Translations under genes and position numbers: made by a program
The notes under the pieces: model-generated
Database searches by the model: none
Told to the model about the DNA's origin: nothing
Seen by the model: only the letters and a program-made list of their open reading frames with translations
Part shown: piece after piece, positions 32,400 to 44,930 of the stretch
How the letters are laid out: each line of letters begins with the position of its first letter
Position numbering within the stretch: the stretch's first letter is position 1
Assembly: GCA_047967505.1 (NCBI GenBank)
Contig: CM106538.1
Reading direction: 5' to 3' (one strand)
Length of the DNA: 64,000 bases
Origin: Dipteris shenzhenensis
Lineage: Eukaryota; Polypodiophyta; Polypodiopsida; Gleicheniales

Positions 32400-35300
32400 A
32401 TATGACAACTTGTGATTATTTTTTGAATAATCCATTTGAAAATCCACTTTACCCACTTTTAGTGGTAGACATATACTACTTTACCACATAAATTAGCTCA
32501 CAAGACTACTACATATGAAATGTCCAGCCATGTTATAGTCATCAACAAATAGATTAGATATCTAATTTCTACAATATACATTTTTTAAATTTGGTCTGAC
32601 TTAAAACATAGCATCCTTTACTTTTCTCAACTTAAGTACCCAAAATGTAATGCAATAATGAAAGGTCATGAAATTCAAATTGCCTACAGATATTGACTTT
32701 GACCTCTTTGGATCAACTTATTATTGATTCCAACTATGATGGAGTCATCCACATAGAGTGCAATGATAGTTATGGCATCTCATGATGTATTTTAGTCCTT
32801 GTGAACCATCCTATATCAAATCTACACAGGTTTCTTGAGATAATACAAAACATTATCCAGGCATACCAAATGTCCAAATTCCTTATGCACAATACCTTGT
32901 GGCTATTCTACATATGTTTTTCCTTGTAGTCCTCTATTCAAGAAATTAGACTTTATATCCATCTAACTCAAGTGAAGTGCCATAATATAAGCAAAAGAAC
33001 GTATCATATTGCAAGTATAACCCAGATAGCCTTCAAAACTCCACACTTGAAATAGGTTGACACTATTTGTAGTTGTAGATGGCCTTCATATTGATTGTCC
33101 CTATAACATTAGATCTTTGGAAGCAATCAATTTAATAGGCTATGGGACTATACAAATTGTATACCTTGGGCTCTTCCACAAACCCAACTATAATGCAGCT
33201 ATTGCTTTGGACATCAAACTTTTTTAACTTCATGTCAACATGGACTCAAGTAGCACAAAATGTGTGTGTGGAGTAGTAGCAAAGCTCCGCTTGTACTTGC
33301 ATAAGGCTAGGAATAATCTCTCTTAGAAATCCAACATGCATGTACTACATGCAAGTTCTATGTGCAACTCTTACATGTATGTTCTACGTGCAAGTTCTAC
33401 GTACAATTCCTACATGCAACTTCTACATGCATGTTCTACATGTAGCCTGTACATTCAACTCCTATATGCAGCTTCTACATGTACATCTTGGATGCATGTT
33501 CTACATGTAGAGAGAGAAAGTCTTATAATTTTTATATGCAGAGAGAGAAGCTTTCCAGCTTATATAAATACCCCATGATGGAATGAAGTCCACACTCTTT
33601 GGGGCATTGTGTTGAGTTCTATTATGCAATTATCTCCAAGTGTCCATGCTCCCTTGCACTCCATGTCCAAAAGCATGTCCTTGTTAGATATCAATGCTCC
33701 ACTCTCGTGTAACTAGTGGGAACCAGCTAACTCTACTTGTAAGGCCCCCATATGAGGAGAAGGCATTTGAGTAGCTTGGTTATCTGGTAGGTCTTGGTTT
33801 GGACACCAGATGGGGGCCATGTGTGGCCTGATGGCTGGACGGCTTCAAATAGAGTTGGCACACCGCCAACTAGGCTACATGCAAGTGCAAGAAGGCATCC
33901 CTTAACTGAGTGCACTGAGAGTAGACGGAGCATTTCTCGGGGTAGCCTACTCTCGGGTTGCGGGGCCTGTTTGGAGCCTCAGATGATCTCGGATGGCTCT
34001 AGGCCGAACGGTAACCATAGGTCAGTTGCTCTATTTTGCACACCAGTTCTATCGTATGGTCGGTGGCCTATTTCAGGACCGACCCCCAGTCGAGACCCCC
34101 AGTCAACCATTTTGGGCAGACTGGGTCGGCCACCCAATTGAGCCTAACCAACTATGACTAGTGGCTGTATAAGAGCAAGCCTGTGAAGCCCATTTCATCA
34201 TTGGCTACAGCAACCCTGATTCCTTAGCATCCAACCTCCGTCTTCTACTGTTTCCAGCATGCCATCGAAGCTTCTTTCACAGGAGCGCATGGTTGGGAGG
34301 CAGCGCCATCTATTGTATCAGTTCTACAGTATCAAATTTTAGATTCTCCATACTATCTTGTTTCTCTCTCTTGCGTATGAGATCTTGTTATCTGTTGAGC
34401 ATAGACATTGTATTATTTTCTTATAGTCCTAATCTTGCCTCCTTCTCCCCTCTCCTCCAACCTTGCAACTCCTCCTTTGCCTCTCCTCCTCCCTTCTCCT
34501 CTCTCTCCCCCATCTCCATGCTCTTATACCTTCTTTCTCTCCCAGTCCTATGCTTCCTCTAAACTGTTATCCTCTTAGATTAGTTTCTCAAACCTTGACC
34601 TCCATGATCTATGAGGGAGACAAGTTAGATTCCCCTTCTAACCTTGAACTTCCTTCTAAACCCTGGAACCTCCTTCTGAACCTTAAAGCACCTTTTGAAT
34701 CTTGGATCCTTCTTATGAACCCTAAAATTCTTTCTAAGCCTTAAAACCCCCAATGGAGGCTGAAAGCCTTCATTACCTCAAACATGTTGATGAATGTTCC
34801 TGTCACACAAGCATGCATGTTGTTTTCTCCCCACACTTGAGCCTACGTCTCTCATCAGAATACAAACCAAGGTCCTAAGCTACACTGGTACTACAAATGA
34901 TGACATTGATATATCTGTAAGGTGAAGAAAACCCGTGGAACTCAACACACCCAAGCCATGGGATAGAGTCTACAAACTTATATTTCTTTTGCTTTGCCAT
35001 TGAGTATAGCTAGTTGACCCCAAAATTCTAATATGCTAGACTTTAGGCTTGTATCTAGTCCATGTTTCCTCCAGTGTGATATCATGCAAAGCAATTTTGG
35101 GTGAACTATTAATCAAGTACACTATACTGCAGATTGCTTCTTCTATTTTATGAAAAACCTATGTCCTTACTTTGTGCCATGCCACTCTGCAATGGTGAAA
35201 TTCTTGCATTTTCCTACACCATTTTGCCATTGTGTCTTAAGAAAGGAATATTTCTTGTGGATGCCCCATTTTCTTAAAAAAACATGTCAAGGATTTAGAT

Positions 35301-36660
35301 ATATATCCGTCTCCATTGTGAAGGCATTTGATCATATATCCACTTTGAGCTTTTACAAGTGTCTTGAACCCTTGAAAACTTGTAAGAGTTCAAACCTCTT
35401 TTTCATAAAATAGACTAAAATTTGCATGTAGGATAAAAAAATACTACTTATCCTTGCATATATAGTCATCTATATAGGAAATAGAGTGCTTCTCAACACC
35501 AAGCAAAATCTTGCATGTATAGTCATCTATATAGATAATAGAACACTTATGCTAATCTAGACAGAACCCGTGGTTGGTGCTATTTCTTGAACCAACCATT
35601 CAAATGAAACATGGGTTGTGATTCTTTGGAATCCACTACCTAGATTTCATAGTTAGAATCATTTTTTGCAAGGCTAAGATTCCCTATGTGTTTAAATGAA
35701 CTTGCTAGCACTATAAGTTCTTTAGCCATCACACAACATATCTTATGTGATCTATCCTCTTCATTTACTACTTTAGAAATATATCTTCATATATTCATGT
35801 GCTCAAATTTTTTTCTTGCCTTATTGCCTTTCCTATTCTTAGCCTTGCTATGGAGATTTCTAAAATGTGTCCTAGTTTGCTACAATTATATCATTTTGTC
35901 TTTCCTTGGATGACAAATTTTCTTGGGATTAGATTCTTGGGATTGTTGGCCTAAATTCCCTTTGTTTTGTCCAAAATTGGACAAATACATTCCATCTTCT
36001 ACATTGCTTTGAGGACTCTTGCTTTTGAAATGCATAGATATCCCCTATACTCTTTTGCAGACTCCTATTCACATAAACATAATTGATCCACTAGCAACCT
36101 TTGCTATGGAAAAGCCTTCACATAAATCTGGAGTATACTTTACAAATTATCCAAATTAGGTGCGGACTTCTGAGATTCGTGATCATGATAGAATTTAGTC
36201 ATGGCCTTGCAAAAATAATGAGAACAATTTTTTTTTTCAATGTTACATTATGCTACACAAAGATTGGATGAGGCATATTTGTAAAAAATGTTGTGTCTTC
36301 CACATGACCACAACAAATCCATCATCCATAATCTATCTCTCAAGAGATTCATCTTATTAAAGTGGTCCATTATAGTATCTTCATCCTACATCTTCCAATT
36401 TTCCATAACTAACTATGTCTCAAGATTAAGGTGAATCACTAGAGCTTTTCCTTATAGCTAAGTGTCATCCACACCATTTATGCTTTTTCCAAATGCATCA
36501 CTTGGGAAAATACTATATCCTTTATGCATGCTATGAAAATGCATACGGACTTGGCGTTTGACTTATCACAGGCATCCTTGTCAACTTGTTGTCTACTTTT
36601 AGTTGGGGCATTCATCCATTAACAAAGATCCATTACCTTACAGGCCTATAAATAGATTCT
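32400..36660 (-). mobile_element. Heavily decayed Ty1/Copia copy, gag to RT
   Basis: On the minus strand the expected order can be followed despite many stops. A Gag-like part is at about 36650-35950. A degraded zinc knuckle (YNCSKLGHI) is near 35870. A protease-like trace VVDSKESQPMFHLNGWFKK (pattern VDSGAS.HMTF...WF) is near 35610. The integrase C-terminus (KKFDVQSNSCIIVGFVEEPK and VYNLYSPI) is at 33240-33130. The RT motif ALYVDDSIIVGINN is near 32760. The stretch 33250-34860 in the middle does not look like Copia and is probably inserted or captured. No LTRs were identified, so the limits are approximate. Confidence 0.55.
33336..33510. repeat. Degenerate 15-bp minisatellite
   Basis: About ten imperfect units of the form TTCTACATGCA(A/T)G occur. 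The short ORF across it (repeated His-Ala-Ser/Cys) is an artefact. A TATATAAATACCCC box follows at about 33561 and could be a core promoter of a lost element; that is speculative. 33750-34860 is otherwise unrecognised. Confidence 0.7.
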
Positions 36661-37430
36661 TGATTTTGCATTTCATGATGTGAAAGTTAGTTTCAGAATA
36701 TATATGGGTTGTAGGAGTTGATAAAACCATTGAAAACCAATCTCAAATTTTAGATAATAGCATCAATGTTTATATTGATGGTCATATCAATAATTCTATA
36801 GCAATGTGTATATCATTAATAATATAGATGCATTTACGCTTTTATTTTAGAAAATTCATTTGTTTTTCCAGCCAGATAATGTTGTAAATTATGCAAATGT
36901 TATACGTGTGACTAGGAGTCTACCGCATACATGAGGCATTATACACATCAGTTTTGTGGGAGCCTATTTCACAAATTTTGAGGCAATTAAAGAACAAGGG
37001 AATTGAGGTGATTAGGCAATGAGGGCACGGAAATGAAGTATGGATGAACTCAAGCATCTGTGGTGGGTACTATATTCTCTAACACTTGATTGGGTTTACA
37101 TATTTGTACATGCTATAATTGATTGATTGATTATGGAAGAGGCCATCTTCCAAAAGCATCTTGGATAACATAGCTTTTGATTGTTCAACCCCTTTGTAAG
37201 TTTTAAAATTAGAAAAAGAACGAATGCAAACAATTCAAGCAAAAGATTAGGGGATATAAAATTTTAAGCCCATTTTGACAATGGCACTTCTAAGCACCTG
37301 CTGTTACTCTTTGCTAGCCTTTAACATTCCTATGAAAAGATGCATCTTGAAGTTAAAGTGCACTAAGAGCCATACAATAGCACAAATACTAACAAAGAAA
37401 AAATGTTCAATTGGTAAGTTAGCATCAAAG

Positions 37431-38797
37431 TGCCTGAGGGAGGGGTTCCTATCCTTCTGGATGTATTATCGAAGGCCAAAGGCTGCTGGAGTGAGAAGCA
37501 TGAGTGTTGCAATGCTCTAATGCAATGGATTGCACAGACTGCACTGTGCAGTGGTGTGTGAGTGTCGTATGTTGTACTGCAGTGAACAATGACATATGAG
37601 TGCACTATCCTAAATGACGACCATGGATGATTTTTTCAAGTTAGTTTCGTTAAGAAGCTAAACTTTTATATTAGTGTCGAAAGTTTGTATGCCATAATAA
37701 AAATAAATGTTTGAAACATTCGCGAGGATTTGAAAATTTTATGCAAAAAAATTTAAAGTTTCGCCAGGATTTCCATTCTTTCCTTTAAAATTCAAAAGAA
37801 AAAATATAAAAAAGTACTACATTCTACCAAGATTGTGAAACTAACAAAATGAGCTTGAAAACTTTCGCCAAGATTTTATATTAATATATAAGCATTGCTT
37901 CGATAAAAACATCCCTGATGACGACCACATGAGAACTCCATAACATAAGCAGAAGAAGAAAATCTCGTCATATACTAGTGAACAATCCCCATATCGAGAA
38001 GAGACAAGAAAAATGAGAAAGTGACCAAGATGGCCAAAGTACATATCACTAGACCGCGTCTATAGGTCACAAGTCGCAAGTCACAAGAACACACACGTCC
38101 ATCCCTATAGTAGACAGAGGGTACACACAAGTCTCTCCACACTCTCTCCTTGGCAAGCTCATAGCTCCAGCCTTTATCTCTCCTCACACTCTCCTTTCTC
38201 CCGCTTCACTACCGAACTCCAAATGCTCAATCCTGACCCTCCCCCTCCCCTCTCCACCTTCGCCTTCATCCTCATCCCCACCTTGGAGGGTCCCTTCTTT
38301 GCTGAGAGTCGCCACCTCTCTTCCCATTGGTCATCCTCTTATCTCCTTAGTTGTTGAGGATAGCCGTTGCACCGTTGGCTCTCTTAATGGCTACGGCGAC
38401 TTCTAGAGACCCTAACTCACCAGCCTCTTCTAGCTAGGATGGTGTAAATTCTCCATGTGCAGGTGAGCTCGATCACCACACCACTGTACCACTATGTGAT
38501 TGTAAATACTCCTGACTACTCCATGTGCTAAGCTCACTCTCCCTGTGCGTAGCTCTCAATGAGGTCGCCTTGGGCATGATACTCCTGGGGTTGACCTGTG
38601 GTTGACATGTGTCAATGCATGGTTGCCTCGAATAATACTCTTGGATGAACCCATGTGGTCAACTCCTCATGTCGTGTGGTTGACTTATGTTGACACATGG
38701 TCAACATGTGGTCAACACCTATCGTTATGTGGTCAACACCTGTCGACATGTAGTCAATGCTTGTTGTCATGTGGTCAGGGGTGTTTCTATTGTAACA
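37431..38797 (-). repeat. 3' LTR of the Gypsy element (interrupted by a MITE)
   Basis: It starts TGCCTGAGGGAGGGGTTCCT and ends TTTCTATTGTAACA. It aligns with 53479-54516 throughout apart from a 304-bp MITE plus duplication. Near its end several about 21-bp units of CATGTGGTCAACACCTGTC occur in tandem (38690-38780). The adjacent internal sequence reads GGCGGGGAAAC on the minus strand, a fair polypurine tract. Confidence 0.9.
37622..37917 (-). mobile_element. hAT-type MITE inserted in the Gypsy 3' LTR
   Basis: This 296-bp element has ends CATGGATGATTTTTT and (reverse complement) CAGGGATGTTTTTATC, flanked by the 8-bp duplication ATGACGAC (37614-37621 and 37918-37925). CA(G)GG termini with 8-bp duplications are typical of the hAT superfamily. 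The 5' LTR of the same Gypsy (about 53665-53680) is the empty site, which proves the insertion. It has no coding capacity. Related copies: 62487-62767 (other orientation) and 1168-1312. Confidence 0.85.
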
Positions 38798-39127
38798 GTT
38801 TCCCCGCCACTATCATTCATCATCCCAGTGAATAGAAATGGAGGAGGAACTTGTCAAAGAAAAAAGGACTTTCAAACCATTGATATGGTGATGGAGTAGG
38901 AAAAGAAAACGGTACAGACCATGTGGCTGGCCGTGCGAGTAATTCCAAAATTTGTATTAAAATGAAACTATGAAAATAAACTGTTGCGCTTGATAAAAGA
39001 CAACATGGAAAATTGCAAAAAAAACTGAGTACAACTTGAGATAGAACACCCTGGTATTTACATTGAGAGCCAATCAGCCTGGAAAAAATCTAACAGTGCA
39101 AAAAATCCAAAAACCCATGTATCAAAT

Positions 39128-39905
39128 TACTTAGGAAGATCATCAGTAGCCTTCTCCTCTTCCACCTTCGTATGTAGCTCTATGGCCTTTTGCTCATCCC
39201 TTTGCTCTGCCTCCTTAGCCTCAAGCATGTCCATAATGTTTCTCAGATTTTCATACTTGGCTTTATAACAGTGGTATCACTGCCAGTAGTAATGATCCTT
39301 TTGCCCTTGCAAGGTCGATTGGGAAGTCTGGAGGGTGGCCAACTATGTCCGAAGGTTTGTGAATTCTTCCTCCATGGATGAATGCTTCTTTTCCAATTCA
39401 GCCACTCTAGATTTTGATTTTTTCTTGGAAATCTCTAAGGAAGACAACAACTCCTTTAACTGTGTGATCTCCTGCTAAAATCTGTTCACGTCTATGACAT
39501 GCTAGCTTTGTAAAGTTGCCAGAGCTACTGCATGCTGACTACATAGTGTTGTCATTTCTACTTCCCATTCGTACTTGTGACTATAGAGGCGATCCTCAAG
39601 GGCAACCCGCTGAATTTCCAAGCGATGTCATGCTCGTGAATAGCTGAGTCCTCTTTCTATCACCTTTCCTTCTATTGCTGAAGTGTCACCTCTGTGGCGC
39701 ACTACTGGGCTGCTTGAGCTCTCTCAAATTCTAACTTCAAATGTTTCTACTGGGAGAGGAGCTTATGAGCATAACCTGTGGAATTGAAGACCGCTGTCCC
39801 TAGCTGCATGAAAGTGTCATCCATGATACGTTGAGCAAGATGCAAGGACCTCTTCATACAGGCATACGTATCGCTGTAATTCATCCTGTCAACCAAATTA
39901 ATCAC
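39128..39905 (-). pseudogene. Coiled-coil end of the extra Gypsy ORF, broken
   Basis: Reading the minus strand from 39899 gives MNYSDTYACMKRSLHLAQRI. After repeated TAG/TGA stops and one frame change a strongly helical, Glu/Lys/Leu-rich sequence follows: KHLKLEFERAQAAQ, EITQLKELLSSLEISKKKSK, RVAELEKKHSSMEEEFTNLR, KYENLRNIMDMLEAKEAEQR, ending EEEKATDDLPK-stop at 39128. Heptad spacing of Leu/Ile supports a coiled coil. Most stops replace Gln or Trp codons. It is in sense with Gag-Pol, between pol and the 3' LTR, where envelope-like or other third ORFs occur in plant Gypsy lineages. I see no signal peptide, so an envelope function is not supported. Confidence 0.55.
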
Positions 39906-40029
39906 CTCTTCATACAGGCGTACCTATCGCTATAATTCATCGTGGGGAGGGGCTCCCACTTCGGTCTCTGCCCTATGTTGGTCGTGGTGGGGAGGCCGAA
40001 ATGTGAAGTACACCTTGAGAAGACAGCCT

Positions 40030-41543
40030 CTAAGAAAGCCCGTGGGAGTTAGGGCCCAGCGAAAGATTCAGGTCCAACACATGGTCAGAGGTCACCTGAA
40101 TTGTGGTGATGACTGCATCGGTGAAAGTGGTGGTGAAGGAAGATGAAACAGTTGCAGTCCTTCGCAAAATACACTCTTCGAGGAAGTCACTGGTACAACA
40201 TCCATCATCACTAGTACAACAAGGGGTGTACCTAGTGCAATCAGACCCACTCAAACTTTGGAGATCCTTGGAGAAGCCTAGATAAGTGTAACTGATGGAG
40301 ATATGAGACATGTCACTGATGGGGAACCTGTAACAAAATGTACTGAAGAAGCTTTGAGGTAGAATGCATCAGGTTGCACTCATCCAGGTGCCCTCCTTGT
40401 TGAAAGAGGAGAGGAGGCAGGAACTAGGGAAGTGATAGTGGAAGTGACACAAGAAGAGATGGCAGAGGCAGTGACAAGAGGGGAGAGGGATAATAAAGGG
40501 AGGTGACCTGTGACAATGGAAGGAGGGTTGGCCTTCCACTAGTGAAGTAAGGAGGTGAGGTGGAGCCCACAGGTACATGTATACATTCCCTGACGAATGC
40601 AGACTATGTTACGGAAGGCAGAGTAGAAGAGTGAGGCAAAATCATAGGGAGTGACAGAGAGAATGGAGTCTAGGGCAGAATGGATCGCCTTGGTGATGAA
40701 GAAGTGTCCTGGGGTAGAGTAGAAGTGAGTGCACAAATACCTCACTAAAAGTGCCTCTCTAATGTTTCCCTTGAGAACCTTCTTGCACTCATGTCCCCGA
40801 TGATGAGGTTTACATGTTGACAAGGACAGGAATGTGAGTGAGTCAGTGTGAGGTGGCAAAAAGGGAACTGTGGGAAGATGGAGATATGTGGATACGAGAC
40901 TAGGAGTAAATATATGATGGGAATTCAAGAATCCAAATGTGTCTGTTGCAAAGTCATAAGACTAAATAAATGTAGTACACATTTGGACATCCACTAGGGG
41001 AAGTGTGACAGCATCAAACTCCATGAGAGACATGCGATTTATCTCATCAAGTAACAAGATGCTGGATAGCTTGAGTGTGGGATCAAGGAAAGGTTTGAAA
41101 ACCACTTGAATGATCGAGGAAGATGAAGCAAGGGGTGGAAGATTGCAAGCTATACTTTGTGGGGCCAAATCACCGCCACCGGTACTGTGCCCACTGTGCC
41201 CATCGGATGCCTTGGATGGTGTCTTGATAGTACCTGTGGGGGGCAGATAGTCAAAGCCTCCATGATCTGATATAGAGGAACTCAAAAAACGGGATAGCTC
41301 CTCATCTGATATGATAGTGATCTTGTTGGAAGGAGGTGAATCTGCAGCTGCTCGAGGTCGTTTGGAAGTGCTCCATGGTGTAGACCTGGCACCCTGGTCA
41401 TCTGCAATGCGTTTGCCAGGTGATGCCATGGAGGGTGGTCCTAATCCTATTCTGCGGGCTACCAGAGCCATATGAAAGACAATGAATAGAGTATCTTGGG
41501 GTAATTTGGGTTTGTACTTGTGGTGAGGGGCACAGGCAGGCAT
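40030..41543 (-). pseudogene. N-terminal part of the extra Gypsy ORF, unrecognised
   Basis: One frame runs from 41543 to 40539 with a single TAG at 40962. A likely start is the ATG giving MALVARRIGLGPPS (about 41471). The basic N-terminus (PGKRIADD, TSKRPRAA) could act as a nuclear localisation signal. It is followed by an acidic/Ser stretch (EELSRFLSSSISDHGGFDYL), then LLDEINRMSLMEFDAVTLPL, and after the TAG a structured-looking stretch (GHECKKVLKGNIREALLVRY, PGHFFITKAIHSALDSILSV, TPYDFASLFYSAFRNIVCIR). A Ser/Thr-rich part in another frame covers 40311-40030. I recognise no domain. Together with 39128-39905 it could once have encoded about 800 residues. Confidence 0.5.
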
Positions 41544-42011
41544 GAATAATGCTCCCTATGGAGAGGCAAAGAGCGAGGAGGTGGTGCTAATGTCGAGGTC
41601 TAGAGAGGTAACGACTGAAGAGGGGGTGCTGATGTCAAGGCCCACAAGATAAGAGGTCTGGTGAGGTAAGCATTGAAGAGGGGGTGCTAATGTTGAGGCC
41701 AACAAGATAGGAGCTTGTGGTCGAAAAGGCCTATTGAGACCCAGGAGAGGAGTGTGATAAATTGATTGGAAAGAGGAGAAAGGATTTGTAGCCAGGAGGG
41801 GAGCGGTAGGAGAGGGAGAGGGAGGGGGTTGCATTGATCTAACGGAGAGAGGGGGGGTTGCGTTGAAGCAGAGTCAGGCATGGGAGGGAGGGTGCGTTGC
41901 AAGAGAGGTAGGAGTGGGAGGGGGGGGGTGTTGGTTCGCAAGATCCAAGAGAAGAAAATCTCGCAAGTCACGATTTTACTCAGAAATCAATGGAGAAACA
42001 AAGAAGAAACT

Positions 42012-42180
42012 GTACACTAAAGAAAACCTATACGCCAAAGAAAAAGCTATATGCCAAAGGAAAGTTGTATGCCAAAGAAAACCTGTACACCAAAGAAAAA
42101 GCTGTATGCCAAAGGAAAGCTATATGCCAAAAAAGCCACGTACGCCAAAGAAAAAGTTGTACACCAAAGGAAAGCTTTAG
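42012..42180 (-). repeat. 18-19-bp minisatellite in the Gypsy 3' region
   Basis: About nine units of ATGCCAAAGGAAAGCTGT-like sequence (plus strand), purine-rich. Confidence 0.85.
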
Positions 42181-42299
42181 CTGAGCAGTTGTAGAGAGGT
42201 CTTGGCTGGCCGTTGATGGTGTAGGCATGATTTCTAAAAAGAGCAACCCCATTCAACGTGGTAGCAATAGAGGCACAAGTAGAGGTAGAAGCCAAGGCC

Positions 42300-42835
42300 T
42301 GAGTACGAGAGGGAGGAGTGGGAGGGGGGTACATTGCAGGAGAGGGAGGAGAGGGAGGGGGGGTGCATTGCAAGAGAGGCAAGAGTGGGAGGGGGGGTGC
42401 GTTGCAAGAGAGGGAGGAGTGGGAGGGGGGGGGGGTTGAAGGAGAAGCAGGAGGGGGGAGGGTGCATTGTAGGAGAGGGAGGAGTGGGAGGGGGGGTGCA
42501 TTGCAGGAGAGGGAGGAGTGGGAGGAGGGGTGCGTTGAAGGAGAAGCAGGAGGGGGGGTGCATGGGAGGAGTGGGAGGGGGGTGCGTTGAAGGAGAGGGA
42601 GGAGTCGGAGGGGGAGTGTGTTGAAGGAGAAGCAAGAGGGGGGGTGCATTGTAGGAGAGGAAGGAGTGGGAGGGGGGCGGGTGCATTGCAGGAGAGGGAG
42701 GAGTGGGAGGGGGGGTGCATTGAAGGAGAAGCAGGAGGGGGGGGTGTTGCAGGAGAGGGAGGAGGGGTAGGGGGGTTGCGTTGAAGGAGGAGGGGGTTGG
42801 TGGGTAGAGGGAGAGGGAGAGGGAGAGGCACATAG
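42300..42835 (-). repeat. 33-36-bp G-rich minisatellite in the Gypsy 3' region
   Basis: Repeated GGAGAGGGAGGAGTGGGAGG-GGGGGTGCATTGCA units alternate with GTTGAAGGAGAAGCAGG variants. Nearly every plus-strand base is purine, with many G-runs. ORFs on both strands here are repeat artefacts. G-rich but less regular sequence continues to about 43080, and 43081-43480 is unremarkable. Confidence 0.9.
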
Positions 42836-43559
42836 GGGGGGTATGTAGAGGGAGGGGGGAGGCGGGTGAGGGGAACGTAGAAGGTGGCAAGAGGAGGTGC
42901 ATAGAGGGCTACGTAGAGTGTGGCAAGTAGGGAGGTGTACAGGGGTACGTAGAGGGTGGTGATTAGGGGGCTACGTAAAGGGTAGGGGAGGCTGGTGAGG
43001 GGGGTGCTCACTGGTAGAAGGGGGAGCTACATAGAGGGTGGTGAGAGGGGTTGGCATAGAGAGGCTATGAGGGTGCAGGGAGAGGAGCTAAAATAGAGAG
43101 CAAGAGGAAGTAAAGGCCAAGAAGGAGATGATGGAAGGCCCAAGGATGGCAGAAGCAAATTGAAGAGGAACTGGAGCAAGAGATGTGGTAGAGGAGATGG
43201 CACTAGCAGGAGACATGCAAGGCTGTAGTGGATAGAGGTGACAGAAGAAAGCGTGATACATAGGGGGGAGGATTGTCAAAAAGCAAGAGAAAAGTTGACA
43301 AAAAGGCAAGAAAGCTAAAATTAGCAGGGTGCTAAAAATAGCGCCTTTGAGTGTAATGTGTAATGAGTGGAGAGAACCGATGGAGGGGAGAGAGCCAAAA
43401 ATCAAAACCACCAAACTTAATCGAATCCACCAAAAATAGCATATTTGCCAAATTAAGCATATTCTCCAAATTTAGCAAAGTGCTAAAAATTAGTTGGAAG
43501 TGCATGGCAAGGATGATGTAAGATGGAAAGAGAAGGTTTTGGTAAGAGAGAGAGATGGA

Positions 43560-44930
43560 GTGTGACAAATGGTGGAGAGAGAAAGTATTGGTAGGAGAGA
43601 GGTGGGAGAGTGACTTAGGGTGGAGAGAGAAGGTGTTTGCAAGAGAGAGGTAGAGGTGGACAGAGGGTGGAAAGGGAATGAGTTTGTAAGAGAGAGGTAG
43701 AGGTGGACAATGGGTGGAAAGAGAAGGGTTTTGTAAGAGAGAGGTAGGGGGTTGGACATACGGTGGAAAGGGAAGGTTTTATAAGAGAGAGGTAGAGGTG
43801 GACAGAGGGTGGAAAGAGAAGGAGTTTGTAAGAGAGAAGTAGGGGAGGGTGGAAAGGGAAGGGTTTTGTAAGAGAGAGGTAGAGGTGGACAGAGGATGGA
43901 AAGAGAAGGGGTTTGTAAGAGAGAGGTAGGGGGTGGACAGAGGGTGGAAAGAGAATGGTTTTGTAAGAAAGAGGTAGAGGTGGACAGAGGGTGGAAAGAG
44001 GAGTTTGTAAGAGAGAGGTAGGGGGTGCACAGAGGGTGGAAAGAGAAGGGGTTTGTAAGAGAGAGGTGGGAGGTTGGACATAGGGTGGAAAGAGAAGGGT
44101 TTTGTAAGAGACAGGTAGAGGTTAGACATAGGGTGGAAAGGGAAGGGTTTTGTAAGAGAGAGGTAGGGTTTGGACATAGGGTGGAAAGGGAAGGGTTTTG
44201 TAAGAGAGAGGTAGGGGTTGGACATAGGGTGGGAAGGGAAGGGTTTTGTAAGAGAGAGGTGGGCAATTGGACATAGGGTGGAAAGGGAAGGGTTTTGTAA
44301 GAGAAAGGTAGAGGTGGATAGAGGGTGGAAAGAGGAGTTTGTAAGAGAGAGGTAGGGGGTGGACATAGGGTGGAAAGGGAAGGGTTTTGTAAGAGAGAGG
44401 TAGAGGTGGACAGAGGGTGGAAAGAGAAAGGGTCTATAAGAGAGAGGTAGGGGGTGGACAAAGGGTGGAAAGAGAAGGGTTTTGTAAGAGAGAGGTAGAG
44501 GTGGACAAAAGGGTGAAAAGAGAAGGAGTTTATAAGAGAGAGGTAGGGGGTTGGACAGAGAGTGGAAAGGGAAGGGGTTTGTAAGAGAGAGGTGGGGGGT
44601 TTAATAGAGGGTGGAAAGGGAAGGGGTTTGTAAGAGAGAGGTGGAGGGTAGACAGAGGGTGGAAAGAGAAGGGATTTGTAAGAGAGAGGTGGGGGGTTGG
44701 ACATAGGGTGGAAAGAGAAGGTTTTTGTAAGAGAGAGGTGGAGGTGGACAGAGGGTGGAAAGAGAAGGAGCTTGTAAGAGAGAGGTAGGGGGTTGGATAG
44801 AGGGTGGAAAGGGAAGGGTTTTGTAAGAAAGAGGTGGGGGTTGAACAGAGGGTGGAAAGGGAAGGGTTTTGTAAGAGAGAGGTGGGAGGTTGGACATAGG
44901 GTGGAAAGGGAAGGAGAAAGTGACACAGGA
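43560..44930 (-). repeat. 48-bp minisatellite in the Gypsy 3' region
   Basis: Nearly 30 units of about 48 bp (AGAGAGGTAGGGGTTGGACA ... GGGTGGAAAGGGAAGGGTTTTGTAAG) occur with substitutions and small indels. Because 48 is divisible by three, the minus strand stays open for 500 codons (43490-44992), translating to a 16-residue repeat resembling TSLLQNPSLSTLCP. A real protein is not supported. Confidence 0.92.

Noticed and set aside
33336-33510. CRISPR-like regular array
   Set aside because: Units are about 15 bp, imperfect and without unique spacers; it is a minisatellite in a plant-like genome.
39128-41543. Envelope-like protein of the Gypsy element
   Set aside because: The position fits a third ORF, but no signal peptide, furin-type site or transmembrane segment is visible; a coiled-coil protein is all that can be said.
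42227-43011. Overlapping Gly/Arg/Glu-rich (plus) and Pro/Leu/Ser-rich (minus) ORFs
   Set aside because: All arise from the G-rich minisatellite; open in many frames because the repeat lacks stops.
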